A model generated the notes under the pieces. That model worked only from the letters and a program-made list of their open reading frames with translations, searched no databases and had not been told where the DNA came from. From positions 2,728,001 to 2,792,000 of the forward strand of contig CM065650.1 of NCBI GenBank assembly GCA_033220425.1: a DNA stretch of 64,000 bases. Reading direction: 5' to 3'. This stretch comes from Lepraria neglecta (Eukaryota; Ascomycota; Lecanoromycetes; Lecanorales; Stereocaulaceae). This document shows positions 9,146-21,444 of the stretch, piece after piece (position 1 is the stretch's first letter; each line of letters starts with the position of its first letter). A program made the translations under genes and the position numbers.

Positions 9146-11366
9146 TCAGAAATCAGTTCCGACCTTCCTCTCTCTGATACCAGCCACATTCTCCTCATCG
9201 CCCTTAATGCGCATCTCATCTCCACTCCCACTCTGACTGTCATCCTGATATCCCTCTGCACCATACGCAACACTGACATTCCTGATCTCATCACCAACCT
9301 CCATCCAGCGCTCACTGCATGCCGGTATTGGTGAGATCTTAGTCAATATATAGTAAGTCCCCGACGAAACAATGAACCCGCAGAAGAAGTTCAAGTTGTA
9401 TATATACGTCGCCCCCTTAGGAACCGGTTTCCCAATAGCGCCAACGAAGCCAACAATGTTGATGAGTATACCGCAGATATAGGCGGTGTAGCCGCGCCAG
9501 TGGAAGCCGAAGGTGAAGTAGTAGGGGGAGGCCTTGCGGGCGGAATAGAGGTCGCGGATTTGGTAGTAGCCGCGGCGGACGATGTAGTAATCGCAGATGA
9601 TGACGCCGGCGATGGAGGAGAGGAAGACGGAGTAGGCGGATAGGTAGGTTGTGAAGTTGTTGGATGTGGAGAGGAGGTTCCTGTATAAGATGAGTTAGGA
9701 AGTGATCTGAGGATTTGGATCGGGAGACGTACCATGGGCACATGGCAAGACCGACAGCGGCGCAGATGTAACCGCCGCGACGAATATTTAAGTAACGAGG
9801 AAATAAGGCTGTCATATCGGTGCCAGCCGACACTGAGTTTGCAGCAATGTTCGTACCCAACTGGGCCAGAGCGAAGGCAAATGAAATGATGAACACTCCA
9901 AATCTAGCGGGTCCATTGGCAGTCTTCCCTGTGTTCGGGTTGATCAAAAAATACGAAAGCAAATTCAGCGGGTTCCAGATCGGCTCTCCGTAGATGACAG
10001 CTGAAGAGGATGACACGATGATACCAATGAACGAGGTCACGGCAAAGCCCACAGGAATAGTGATAAGCTGCGACCACAGCGCATCTCTTGGTTTCCTCGC
10101 AAAACGGGCAAAGTCGGGATCATTGACGATCAAGGTAGCGAAGTTGGCAATGGAGGACATAATGCCCTGAACGATGGCCCACCCCAGCTTAGATCCAGAC
10201 GCTGTACCTGACTGATGCACAATTGGTCCAATGCCATGGGCCCTGACAATAGCCCAGATGAAGAAAGCGACACCGGCGGGAGGGACGAAAAAGGCTTTGG
10301 CCGTGAAGAGATGGCGGATCTTGTGCACTGGGAACCAGATTGCCGGCAAGCTGCATACCCAAAAAAGGAAGAAGCTAACGAAGTCCCTTGTATTTGTTCC
10401 TGAGCTCACTGGGAGGCTGTTTGGTACGTCGTTGTAGGAGGTCCAAATAGAGCGGATCATGAGTGTAACGCATTCACCTGGGTTTGTGTAAGTGGATGAA
10501 TTGTGAAGCAGCCAAAGAGAACGTACCTCCAATCCATGATTGAACGCCGTACCATATACAAGCCATAGCAGCACGATTGAACACCGGCCAAAGCGAGCCC
10601 CAGATACCGAATGAAGCTCTGCTGACGACAGGGAAAGAGATGTGGTATGTTGCACCGATGCGTCCGGTCATGCAGATGAAGCAAGCAGCGATCGTGTAGC
10701 CTAGCCATACGCAGATCCATGACTGCCACCATGAGAGGCCATTGGCGACCATAGAGGAGGATATCATCCAGGTATTCTGTAGTATGTCAGGCCATGCTCT
10801 TCTTGTCCAATATTCTCTGCTCTTACGATGTTGAAGGAGTCCGAGATCCAGAAACCCACGAAATTCCATGCTCCCCACTGACGGCGTTCTGGCTCGACTG
10901 TGATCTTGGTCAGCTTCAGCTTGTAGAGCAAGATGTTAATTGGGAACGAACCAGGCTTCAAGTCAAAGTTCGTCAACATCAATTGGGCATTGGTCAAGCC
11001 GGGCTCTGACGACACAGCCAACTTGTCCACGATCCTCGCGACCTTCGAGTCCCTGACCTTCTCCATGATGACGGTGATGCGACCTGCGGGTTTATGCTGT
11101 GAATATTTCCGTCGAGTACTCGTATGCCGAGAAAGATTCGAGGGCTCAAGCCGTTGACCTATTGAGTTCAAGTTTCGTATGGGCGTTTGAGTTGGACTCG
11201 AAGGGTCTTGGGATATAAGTGGCTCCTCCTCTTCCACGGTAGCAAATTCGTCGTCTATGGCGGTCGCGTCGCTACTCTCGCCTGACTCCGCAAACTGGAA
11301 GTCGTCAAGCTCGAGGCTGTTAAGGGAGGAAATAGAGTGAGGGCGCACATGTCTGGCAGCCAACAT
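9146..11366 (-). CDS. NCS1-family nucleobase/nucleoside permease (Fur type)
   Basis: Plasma-membrane proton symporter of the NCS1/FUR group, which import uracil, uridine, allantoin or related compounds. Exons are 11366-10827, 10776-10527, 10477-9733 and 9680-9146 (689 aa); the introns are 50, 49 and 52 nt. Family hallmarks are [16 protein letters not shown], the [13 protein letters not shown] membrane segment, [31 protein letters not shown] and [18 protein letters not shown], with about 12 hydrophobic segments. An unusually long, acidic and Ser-rich N-terminus of roughly 125 residues precedes the core and may hold trafficking signals; the start is the first ATG in frame. Substrate cannot be deduced, though Fur-type motifs favour uracil/uridine/allantoin over cytosine/purine Fcy types. 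Confidence 0.9.
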
Positions 11367-12179
11367 GAAGTATTATATGAGCTAATTGACGACGGTTGGG
11401 TCCGCCCGATAAAGGACCCTCGCGGGGTCATCTAGCTTGGCCAATTCTCGACTTCAACCACGACGTTGGTAGGGAAAGAAAGAGCGAAGGACGTTGGCGT
11501 TGCAGTAGCGGGTTGGAGATGGGCGGCGGGGTTACATAGAAATTGAAAACTTCCCTGTCAAAGGCTGCATCATAGCGCGGGGGTAGGATTTCCGGGGTCA
11601 TGGATCCCCCGTTAGCTTTATCTTTTATCTACGCGATGAAAATCTCTCACATCGTTACTTCACTCTATCGAGCAACCACATGCGCAGTCCACGAGTCTAG
11701 ATGCATGTGAGGCGATATCGTGATACTTCTTCATGCATGGTTATCGACGTGCAGGTAGCCACAGAGTCGTCAAGATTCTTCCAAGATCTAGACGCACAGG
11801 TGGCGGCGACTACTGGTTTGGTGGCATGGGGTGTCGTGTGACTAGGAGTTTCTCCAGGCCGTCCAACGGCCACATCCACCTAGTAACCTGCTGGATCAAA
11901 CTCCAAATGCTTCACGCTTGTACAAACTTTTACTAGCAGAAAGTGGAAGTAACAAAACCTACAGACCCGCGCAGAGAGGAATATTCATTCCTATCTTTGT
12001 CAGCAAGAGAGTAGGCGATGGCTAGCACAGACTTACCATTAACTTCTTTAGTGTCTGCTCTTCCCTGGTCTCTTCTCGCAGAGTCAGCTCTGCTAATTGG
12101 AGCTTCTTCGCTTGCAAATTACGTATCTAGTGGTGATTAATATGATTAGCACACTGTATTGCCTTCACCGCGAAGGACG
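11367..12179. other. Intergenic region with a possible orphan exon
   Basis: Mostly promoter and leader of the permease. Around 12137-12051 on the minus strand a stretch reads IRNLQAKKLQLAELTLREE and on to LKKLM before a GTAAGT donor, a charged coiled-coil-like exon that I could not join to any gene. It may be a remnant exon or the 3' tail of the SNF2 pseudogene. Confidence 0.35.
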
Positions 12180-14680
12180 TAGAAGTCTACCTCCTCGATG
12201 GTGCAGAGCCTTTGTAAAGGCAGTTACGGCAGATGAGTTGTGAATAGCCGGTCATTATTGAGCCGGCTGTCAAACCTTCTGCTTCTCCAAGAGCATTAAT
12301 TTGGCAAGTACATCTAGCGCACCTATTTTCGTCAAGGAATTGCAAGAGGCCGAAAGAATCTCCTATATTGGCATTTTTAGTCTATTCCATTCGTCGAAGG
12401 CCGCTCACTCCGTGATTGGAGAGCGACCGGAGGCGTAAGATTCCTTGTTGAAGACTAGACACGGTACGCGCTTGCCCTGATGAAGAGATCGCAGCATCGA
12501 TTTCTTCTTTCACATCTGACTTGATACAATTGTAGGCTACTGACTCTTCCTCAGATAGGGCCAAATAGCTTGTTTGTACCGACAGACTCGGAAGACTCAA
12601 GACTTCTCTTGTTCGCCTCAAACAAAGGCAATCAAAAAGCCGACACAATGTTTCAAGACCAGATGTGTCTCCTTTTCGTAAAGGATTGACAACGAGTCTC
12701 TTCCACGCCGCTCTTTCGTTCAACGGTGGTACTTCGAGAAATCGAAGGAGCGCATGGGGGTCTTCGAAACCTTTTTGTATAGGCGGGCCAGTCAAGCACC
12801 AACGACGAGTAGAGGAGAGCGACATAATTGCTCTTTGTAGCTTAGTAGATTGATGGCGAATGGCATGTGCTGGTATCTACTTCGTCAGAATAAGATAAAG
12901 GCTGGGAGGTGGGAAGATAGACCCTCATCCAGAACTATTCTACACCACTTGATCCGATGAAGTAAACTCCTCTGACGTAAACTGCTCGTGTCAAGAGCAA
13001 AATCACTAGTGACAGTTGCATAAGTGGTAAAGATTACGTCGTATTCCCTCAGCTTGTTTCTGTCCTTTTCTCTAGCCGGCCCGTGATATCTGTGGACTTT
13101 TAGGGAGTCACGTTCCAGATGTCTTCAAGCGCGGGTTAGTCGAGTGCAGTGAAGGGGCGACAATACAGACTTTTCTATTTCGGCAAGCCAGCAATTCAAC
13201 ACTAGCCGATCCCATCAGTAATGAACCAGCCTTCATGTCGTACGAAAGACTTACAAGAGACTGGACAGATAGTAAGAGATGATTTGACACGGGTCTTATA
13301 GAGTTCATCGTGGCTGCGGTTATCCTATCCTGCAGTGAAGCTTTTCGCAGCTTTTGCTGAACCAACGATCAGTGCAAGGCATGTCAAAGTCTTTCCTAAT
13401 CCCATATCGTCTGCTAGAATCCCGCCTTCATGACACAGTGGTAGTTCACCAATGGTTTCGTTTGTGATGGCGTTTCGAAACCTTCTCATTATGTTTCAGA
13501 GCTGCAACATTGGATAATCAAGTTCCCAAATTTTACAACGGGTTCCGCCGTCCCCAATCTTTTTCCACAATGAGAATGCATGATCATGAGAAGTTGACTC
13601 CCGGTACCGCAAGAAATCCAGTCCCTGTCGCTGATGACTGAAGCCAAATCAGACCCAGCATTTAGTATTCTCACGTGCACGAATATTAACTGAGGTGGCT
13701 CACCTTAAGAGGCTGATCGTTATATGGCCGTCAACATTTGCCTCCTCGAGACAATGACGAGAGTCCAGGTTGTCCATCATACAGAGAGTTGTTGCTCCAC
13801 TGGGGCATTATTCAAATTGAGATCTTTGTCGTTGCTTCTAGCTTGTTCTGACATGCGGAGGAATTGTGGCTCCATTGGGACATCTAGGATGAGACCCTTT
13901 TCGTTGCTTCTGGCTTGTTCTGAGGCCGGGAACAGTTGGACTGGTACGTCGTAGTAGTGCGAATTTTCGTAGACGCTGGTCGGGGAAAGCATGTCTGGTT
14001 CCTGCAGGAATGCTTTTGCTCTCGAAAGCTTCTCGCCAATAGCTGAAGCATCAGCCCTGATGCCGAAACATAAACGTTGGTTGGTACACCTGTAGTCTGG
14101 GTCACCTTCTGTGTAGATTCGATTTCTTTTCTTGCGCCATAGTATGTTATGCTGACTCTGAATCGTGAAGCTGGGAAAGGATCCAATTGCTAAAGTACTG
14201 AACTCGTCTGCGTGTCGAGCATCAATATAGGTTCCCGCAGTTGAGAAATGAAAACGAAGTCATGTTGCCATCTGATGGTGTCATATGAGGTAAGCGAATC
14301 ACCTCCTGGTGGCTCTACAAAGGGAGAATTGGTCAAGTTTAATAATGGGTGGAAAGCGACTCTCGCATCGCATATCTGATGGTCTTTAGTCTTCGGCTTC
14401 CGAGTAAAATGTCCTGGTAACCGACCATTCTAAAGCAAATCTCTGCTTCCGCCCGGGGTTGCAGCGCAATAGAGTCTTATAGGGTTGCACCTAGCTGTTG
14501 TGACTCCAATCTTTCTGATTGGCTATGATATGGTGATGCCTCTGGAGAGCCAACATTTTGTCCGTCATACTCATCGAGAGGGTGCACATGCTCTTCGACT
14601 CGAGGTGTGAAAGAGCCTTTCAGTCGACGTCGTTTGAAGAGGCTCGATTTCCCGGTGAACGAGTCTTCCTTGGCCGTCAT
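12180..14680 (-). pseudogene. Decayed SNF2-family helicase (HLTF/Rad5-like ATPase)
   Basis: Fragments in order on the minus strand: a basic N-terminal piece from 14680, RWQHDFVFISQLREP and ARKEIESTQKVTQT around 14270-14080, QRQGLDFLRYRES near 13610, Walker A region EGGILADDMGLGKT (13389-13430), the DEAH-equivalent region WCRIVLDEG (about 12924-12950), STRRWCLTGPPIQ near 12810, and a RING-like stretch with CARCTCQI and CRNCLYK (about 12330-12215). Family members are nuclear DNA-dependent ATPases in repair or chromatin remodelling. Here motif III reads GPPIQK instead of GTPIQN, a TAG (14190-14192) interrupts the N-terminal part, frames shift near 14020 and in other places, the exon joint after DEG is out of phase, and no helicase C-terminal domain follows. 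A functional protein is unlikely. Confidence 0.75.
13795..13935 (-). repeat. Imperfect tandem repeat inside the SNF2 pseudogene
   Basis: Two adjacent diverged copies of about 65 bp share CGTTGCTTCT(A/G)GCTTGTTCTGA; on the minus strand each encodes a variant of SEQARSN(E/D)K followed by an acidic/Leu-rich stretch. Confidence 0.6.
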
Positions 14681-15084
14681 CGTACCAGAAAGCCCAAAGA
14701 TCGCAGCCGGACATTAATGAGTTTCAAAGGGAATTCTCGTGGGTAAGATTGGGAAGTTGTTCACTAGTTTTGGTCATTGTTCCGATTCCCTTAAAGCATT
14801 TTGCTAGATAATAGGAAAGCTGCAAGGCTTTCTAGTACTTGCTTAACGTCTGGGCACAGCGCCCGGTTTCTAGGGATCGATCAGCGATGGACCTTGCCCC
14901 ACACGAGGCACAATGAAGTGCTCTCACATCTCAAACAGCCTCCTCAGAAAACAGATTCCACGTTTCGTCAAATGCTGATGAAGTCTTATGGGCAGCGACC
15001 GGTTATACACTGTCGCTCGGCTTTTATCACTGGTTTTTGATACAGTTGTCGAATTGTTGCAAGCTGGTTATAGAGTGCCAGCAC
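14681..15084. other. Divergent promoter region between two pseudogenes
   Basis: Lies between the 5' ends of the SNF2 pseudogene (minus) and the NLR-like gene (plus). No gene, tRNA or repeat was recognised. Confidence 0.4.
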
Positions 15085-17366
15085 ATGGCGTCTCCCGAGC
15101 ACAGCCAAGCTGACAGTGTTTTCGCGCGAGTATTGTCCGACTTCAGAGCTGGATTGTCTGGGAAAGTGATAGGCCAAATTCAGTCTTGCACTCTTCAGGA
15201 TGTCTACGACACAATTGCAATCATTCAGCATGAAAAAATGCAGACGAAAGGTTTTCGGAATTTGGCGAGGGTCAGGCCATTCGTAGAAGCCATGAACCAA
15301 TTGGGAAAAGTCCTTCAAGGATTTCATGACGCTCCAGATGCCATGGCTTTTATTTGGGTAGATATCACAGTTTCCGCTTCTCTCTTAAGTGCACGGACTA
15401 ATTGATGTCAGGGTCCAATAAAGTTGATGTTGCTGGTCAGTCGAAGTCGTAGAAGCAGCTTCCCAGCCAAGGTCTAAGGTTCCTTGCACTGACTGTTGCA
15501 ATGTGGCCATAGGCTGGGAAGGATGTCTAGCTAATGGGGGCCCCAGGGCCCCATATATGGCCAAAACAGACAAAGAACGGCTAGCAACAGGCTTCTGGAA
15601 TCGTATAGAAAGCAATCAAGCAACGGATTGCAACAGTCCTTGTCCGAAGCATTCGACACCTTGTTGGATGCATACCAACAATTTCAGATAGAGTACCATT
15701 CCTTGAGGCTTACAAGATACTCTTTATTCATGACAGCTACATGGGATTGGTACTTCGGATGATATATCAAGACATCTTGGAGTTTCATCGACGCGCAATC
15801 AAGACCTTCACACGAAATAGTACGTTTGATCCTTCTATATTCCCCTCACTGGCTATCCATGTAAATAACGATTCATAGCATGGCAAAGATTTTTCCAAGC
15901 ATCTCGGCGAGCATTAGACCCTCGCTTCAACGTCATACTCGACAATCTGCAGAGTCGCAAAGTCTTGGTCCAGAATCGTGCAACTTTTATCGAATACGAA
16001 ACCTCCATGACAGCCCGAAATTTAGTAGTGAATACTTTGGACATACAAGAGCAAGTTGAGAACAAAAGACGACTAAAAATGGTTCAAGACTGGCTGAAAT
16101 CGCCTGAATATGAAGATGATCAAGACCGTTACTCGAAAATCCGAATCAACTCTAGAAATTCGGGACAATGGCTCAAGGGCGACGCCAAGTTGAAGTCATG
16201 GACAGACCCTAATTCGACTTGCCCTATTCTATGGATTCGAGGCACCCCTGGCGCAGGTACGTCTTCTCATTTCATAAAGACGATCAAGCGACTAACATTC
16301 TATGCCCTCAAGGGAAGACCGTACTTTCATCCGCAATAGTGGAAGCGGCCTCGACCTTCCACTGTTGCCTACTTCTACTGCAGACACGGAGATGATCAAA
16401 GGGACGATTTCCGAGCCATTTCCCGAGCACTGTTGAAGCAGATCGTGGAACAGAAACAGGATTTGCTTCCATATCTTTACGAAGAGTGCAGTAACGGTGG
16501 TCAGCCAGTCTTGCAATCCGAGAAGGAATTACGAAGCCTGCTAAAAATCGTGTGCAGCAGCTTATACGAGGCCGTACTCATCCTTGACGGTATAGATTAA
16601 TGTAGTATCTCAGAAAGGAGAAAAATTCTCGCTTTCTTCCCTCAACTTGTGACAGACGCCAACCAGATTCAGGGGAACACGACCAGAGCCTTGTTCGCCA
16701 GCAGAGACGAGGGCGACATCCGCAAGATGCTTTCCCAAGCCATTGCCAGGACTATCAGCATGGAAGATAACATAGGTGACATAGGGGACTTTGTAGCAAA
16801 AGAGGTGTCTGGAATTGTGGAGAAATTTGAACTCTCAAAATCCGATGGCGATAATTTGAGAATCATGATTTCTGAACGAGCTCAGGGTAAGATAGTCTAC
16901 ACATCAACATTTATCCCCATGTTAAACAAGGTAACAGGAATGTTTCTCTACGCTTATCTAGTTATTACCAATTTATTGCGCAGTCAGCACAGGCTGGCCT
17001 AAACAAAGAAATCGTCCTATCAATGTGTCCTAGTGGCCTCGAACAAGCGTACGCGAGATGCCCACATACTTTGTTTTCCTTGATCGGAGACTGATTCTGC
17101 CAGATATAAGTGAATTTTCGATCGCGTGCTTCGGAATCCTAACACCGTCGAGACGGAATCTGCGAGATCAGTCCTCGGCTTGGTGCTTAGTGCGAATTGT
17201 CCTCTCAAACGGCATGAGATTCAGAGAGCCATTTCGATTGGCCAAGATTCTTGTCGCGTAGCTTGAATTCAAAGAGACTAGAGACCAGCGCAGAGGACCT
17301 TTGCGGATCGCTAGTCCAAGTCGAAATCAATGGTAGCGTGGACATCGTGCATAGCACAGCTAGACA
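15085..17366 (+). pseudogene. Disrupted 5' half of a NACHT-ankyrin (NLR/STAND) gene
   Basis: Conceptual product starts MASPEHSQADSVFARV (ATG 15085) and continues CTLQDVYDTIAIIQHE and VRPFVEAMNQLGKVLQGFHD, the N-terminal region common to fungal STAND proteins. It then reaches the NACHT NTPase: IRGTPGAG-GKTVLSSAIVE (Walker A split by a 58-nt intron at about 16259-16316), VAYFYCRHGDD, VLILDGID (Walker B) and LFASRDEGDI. Lesions: an insertion or unresolved intron after GPIKLMLL (15420), a one-base slip near 15685 (DTLLDAYQQ to DRVPFLEAYK), another near 16355, TAA replacing the expected Glu of the DGIDEC motif (16598-16600), a slip near 16985 and a TAG near 17260. Such proteins are candidate non-self sensors or incompatibility factors. 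The half carrying the nucleotide switch is clearly dead as read. Confidence 0.8.
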
Positions 17367-20300
17367 GTGGGTAAATCTGCCTTCCATCCTGTCCTATCTC
17401 TGACAGGTAGTTCTATCAGGTTCCTAACGCACTTTAGTCATTTCGTCATCCAAGAAGATAATTACAAATTGGCTAAAACATGTTTGGCCTATCTCACTTT
17501 TGACCGTTTCGATTCCCGAAATGTGAAAGACGAGATCCGCCAATATGTCAGACAGGGCTGGTTTGGCTTCCAGGACTACGCTCTTCAGAATTGGATGAAG
17601 CACGTTGAAAAGGTCGACTCAACGATTTTAGAGCATGATGAAGCTGCATTGAGTGAGCTGTCACGTCTTTTGAAAAAGTTGTTCGAAATGCATTGGAATG
17701 CTTCCCCGAGGCCATTCACTAAGTCAAAAACGAAAAATGAGCCATTCGAATTTTTCCGAGCCTCTGAGGTCCACGATCGCCTAGTCCAAGTCGCTACATA
17801 TGAGAGTGCCTCGCATAGCAGCTCAGGGGCCATTGAAACCGATCCAATTGATTTTACCCTCCATACGGAACGTTCAAGGGCACTTATTGAAGAGTACGAA
17901 CAGAGCTGCCAAGACCAACGATCCAAGACTGAATTCGCGACCCGCTATGGTTTTAGGCCTTATAAGTGTGCAAAAAGGCAATGCTTCTATTTTCATGAAT
18001 GTTTCAAGGACGCTGCAACTCGAGATAGGCATCAGATAAAGCACGATCGACCATTCAGATGCCCCTATGGATCATGCGACCTTACTCAAATCGGCGTAGC
18101 AACTGCTAAGGATCTTAAACAACACTTGTGGACCTTCCATGGAGACTCGAATGAGGGTGTGGTGGACGACACTCAACATGAACTAGCTCAGAAATTGGAG
18201 AGCTTTCAAACGACATCACAAGGCGACGTTGCAGAATCGAAGAAGCCGTTACAGAAATCTGCCAAAAAGATCGCGACAATAGGAAAAAAATCTACTGTGC
18301 TGCACGTCGCAGCTTCAAAAGGCCGAAACCAAGCATTGACATTCCTCCTCAAGCAAGGTGCTCACGTGGACGTCGAAGACAAGGGAGGCTACACTCCACT
18401 CGCTGTGGCTACAGTGAATCGACAAGTCAATGCTTGCAGTGTGCTTCTACAGTATGGTGCCAATCCCAACCATATCCAACGAAATGGCAAAATGGTACAT
18501 CATCTCGCTACCGAGAAAGAATTCGAGGATGTTCTCGAAGCCTTGCTAGCTAGCGGAGCGAACTTACATGCTACCGACTCTGAAGGCAACATGGCTCTTC
18601 ATATTGCCGCTGGAAGAGGATTCAAGGATATCATTAACACCCTACTTGCTAGTGGAGCAGATAGACAGGCCATGAACTTGGAAGGAAAGACGGCACTTCA
18701 AGTTGCTGCCGAGAAAGGATTACACAACATCTGTCAAACCTTGCAAGCTAGCACAGCAGTGCCACACCTTAGTGAATCTAAGACCAATTTACTACAAACT
18801 AAAGCCGGCGAAGGAAAGCTTGGCAATATTCCGGAAGCGATGCTAGCTAGAGGAGTCGATCTACCTTTCACTGAGGATGGACGAGAGACTCCTCCACGTG
18901 CTTTTTCAGAGGGGCCGTCCAAGGAAGTCTTGGAGACGCCACCAGCTCGTGGAACAGAGTCGCAGCCTAACGATTTGCTGTATATAAATACGACCAACGT
19001 TGACTGCTCATCAGTCCAGGACTCATCGCTTACACCTGCGTCGATATTTTCGCTGGCTTCTCGTGCGTCTTCTTCACTACAGACACAGTATTTCGAGGAA
19101 AAGTTGATCTCAGCAGCTGAGCAGCTGATAGAGCTGCTTATCAAGGACGAGGTACTTAATCTTCTCTATCTGGTTGCATTCGAAAGCAAGACTATCGGTG
19201 CAGAACGCTTTGTAAGGAACTACCGTCGTCTGTTGAAATTGTTCTCTGAAGAATTAAAAGCCGAAGCACATAAGAGTCTCGAGAAATCAGCTGTCTGGTT
19301 CATTCGCTCTCGCGCAGGACACATATCGAATAAGATTCGAAGCAAATATGATCCTGCATATAACGAAATGGCAAAGAACATGAGAAACCTTGAATTCCAG
19401 GCGTCTGGACCAACTAAGCAAAATCAATTGGACCGATTCCTACATAAGGAACAAAAGGACATCAGCCATCAGCAACGACAGTCAATTGAGCCTGAGGATC
19501 TGAACAACAATCCGCCTCCGCACAGACGGTTCCAACCTGCAGGTCAAGGGATGGAACCCGACGAGAATGACTATGACTTAGGGGACAGGGATTCTGAGCC
19601 GGAGGAAGATTATCCTCGCCAAGACGATAGTCACAAATTGGTAGACGCCCACAACTTTACTCACATAATCTCATTCCTTGTATCGAGCAATGCTTTTCAG
19701 AATCTGCGTAAGAATTTCAAGCAATTCGTGCAGCCGCCATTGAAGACTGATACCGTGTTGGTACCGGCTGACCAAACGCAAGACAGGCCCCCAACTATCT
19801 TAGCCTCTTTGAGGACGAAGTTGAAGTTAATGAGTGCCTGGGGCAGAAGTTGTGAGCCCAAATTCGGAAGCGGCAAAATCCTAGTGAGATGGAAATGCCA
19901 ATGCGGGAGTTCACTCTGGGATGACTATGAGGAATTGCGTCCGGGTGCAGCAGAGGATCTTCGCAAAAGTCTTGATGCCTATGGGAGGAGGAATGTAGGT
20001 GGGGTACAGACCTGCGCCGGCACTACTCAGGTGACGAACACCGCTCAGAATTCACCTCAAGTTGATTCGCAAGGAGGAGGTTCAGGCTCTTCAGCGGGTG
20101 TGTCCGGCACATCCTGGTCGCACTCCCTTCGAGCTATCCAGAATGGACTGACTGCAGTGGGAAACAACGTGGCTCCCGGGCTGTTGCCCACTGATGAAGG
20201 TCTTTTGAAACCGGATCAGAAATTCTTGCTTCTATGTGTCAGCAAAAGGAATGACACTCTCCGCCTGAGCCAGCCGAACGTGGAACATATTACAGATGAT

Positions 20301-20974
20301 ATTAGACTCTTCAGGATGCTTCAAGCCGTCTATACCAACCACAGAGGAGCCTTGGGGCACTGGCTCTTACCACGAAAAATCGTATCGCTCAATTTCAGAA
20401 AGGTAATGTGAACCTCGTGATAAGATAGCAATGGTTGCTGATAGCCTGATAGTTCGAACGCCACCCCCGAAAGCGCGTTGTCATTCTCCCCACAGAGGGA
20501 TCCGATATTCTCCCCTGCCGTACTAACCCTGATGCATGTCACAAAGACCACTCGACCCCTAGATGCGATAAAGCCTATGACACCCATCCAACACCTCCGG
20601 ACCTAAAGCCTTATATTGGGCCTAACGGGCTCACGCACCTGCTGAACCATCCACACGAAGCAGCTGAGGAAGGTAATAATTTGCCAGTCCAGAACGTATG
20701 GCTCAAGCGATTTCCCAAAAAAGAGAAGACGAAGCTTGCGGTGTGCCCGCCATATCAATATGGGTTGGGCTGGGGCATTGAATTTGAAGAGGGCTGGTAT
20801 ATGAATTGGCTTGTAAAGTTTGCAATAATCGCCTTCGTGATTACAGCGATAACTTTCCTTGTCTGCTGGTGGAATTTCCGCGGCGACGTACAAGGTGCCA
20901 CTGGTATGGCAGCGTTATTAGTCTCGTGTGCCGTGCTGCTGATTAGTATTTTCTCTGTCGTTGTGATGGCATGA
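17367..20974 (+). CDS. Open 3' half of the NLR-like gene: C2H2, ankyrin and membrane C-terminus
   Basis: An uninterrupted frame 17367-20402, joined across a 50-nt intron to 20453-20974 (up to 1185 aa). It begins inside what was probably an intron of the parent gene (CTAAC...TTTAG just before 17450), so the true start is uncertain. Contents in order: post-NACHT helical region (KLAKTCLAYLTFDRFD), two C2H2-like zinc units near residues 190-255, four or five ankyrin repeats (LHVAASKGRNQALTFLLKQGA onward, about 310-460), a low-complexity linker, the WKCQCGSSLWDDYEELRPGAA motif common in fungal NLR-like proteins, and two hydrophobic helices at the C-terminus after PPYQYGLGWGIEFEEGW. It may be expressed alone or only be the surviving part of the pseudogene; I favour the latter slightly. 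Confidence 0.6.
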
Positions 20975-21444
20975 CGAAAAAGAAAGACAAAGTAGTGAGC
21001 ACAAGTAATGGCAAAAGCGATATTGGGAGCAGCCCTAGCCGAAGGATCATTGGAGCGACGCCATAGAGCGCGAGGATTAAATTTGAGGCGCAGGAACGTT
21101 GGTGTACAGGTGAGTATAAGATAACACGACCGCCTTGGGATGAAAATTTGGAGAAAGCTGACCGTGACTGCAAGCCGCCTATTTGCGTCAAATTCGCAAT
21201 CGCAAAATCTCCAGTAGCTGAGTTTCTAGCTGAGTCCGGACTCGTTGCCAGCCGGCCTCTTCGAGGAATGAACTAAGCCAAGTTAATGCATGAGCGTCTC
21301 GGGCACTAGCCAGAGCTGAAACGAGGAGCTCGACCAAGAACTTGAACCCTCTTAGCAGCAAGAGGACAGGGCGGCAGAAAATATCTCGCAACCACGTCTG
21401 CATTCGGTCTACTGCGCTTCCTCCCCACAGCTCTGATGCCAGAC
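20975..21444. other. Convergent intergenic region
   Basis: Between the NLR-like stop and the URB2 stop. An 86-codon minus-strand frame (21188-21448) overlaps the URB2 stop by ATGA but shows no family features and is not called. Confidence 0.45.
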
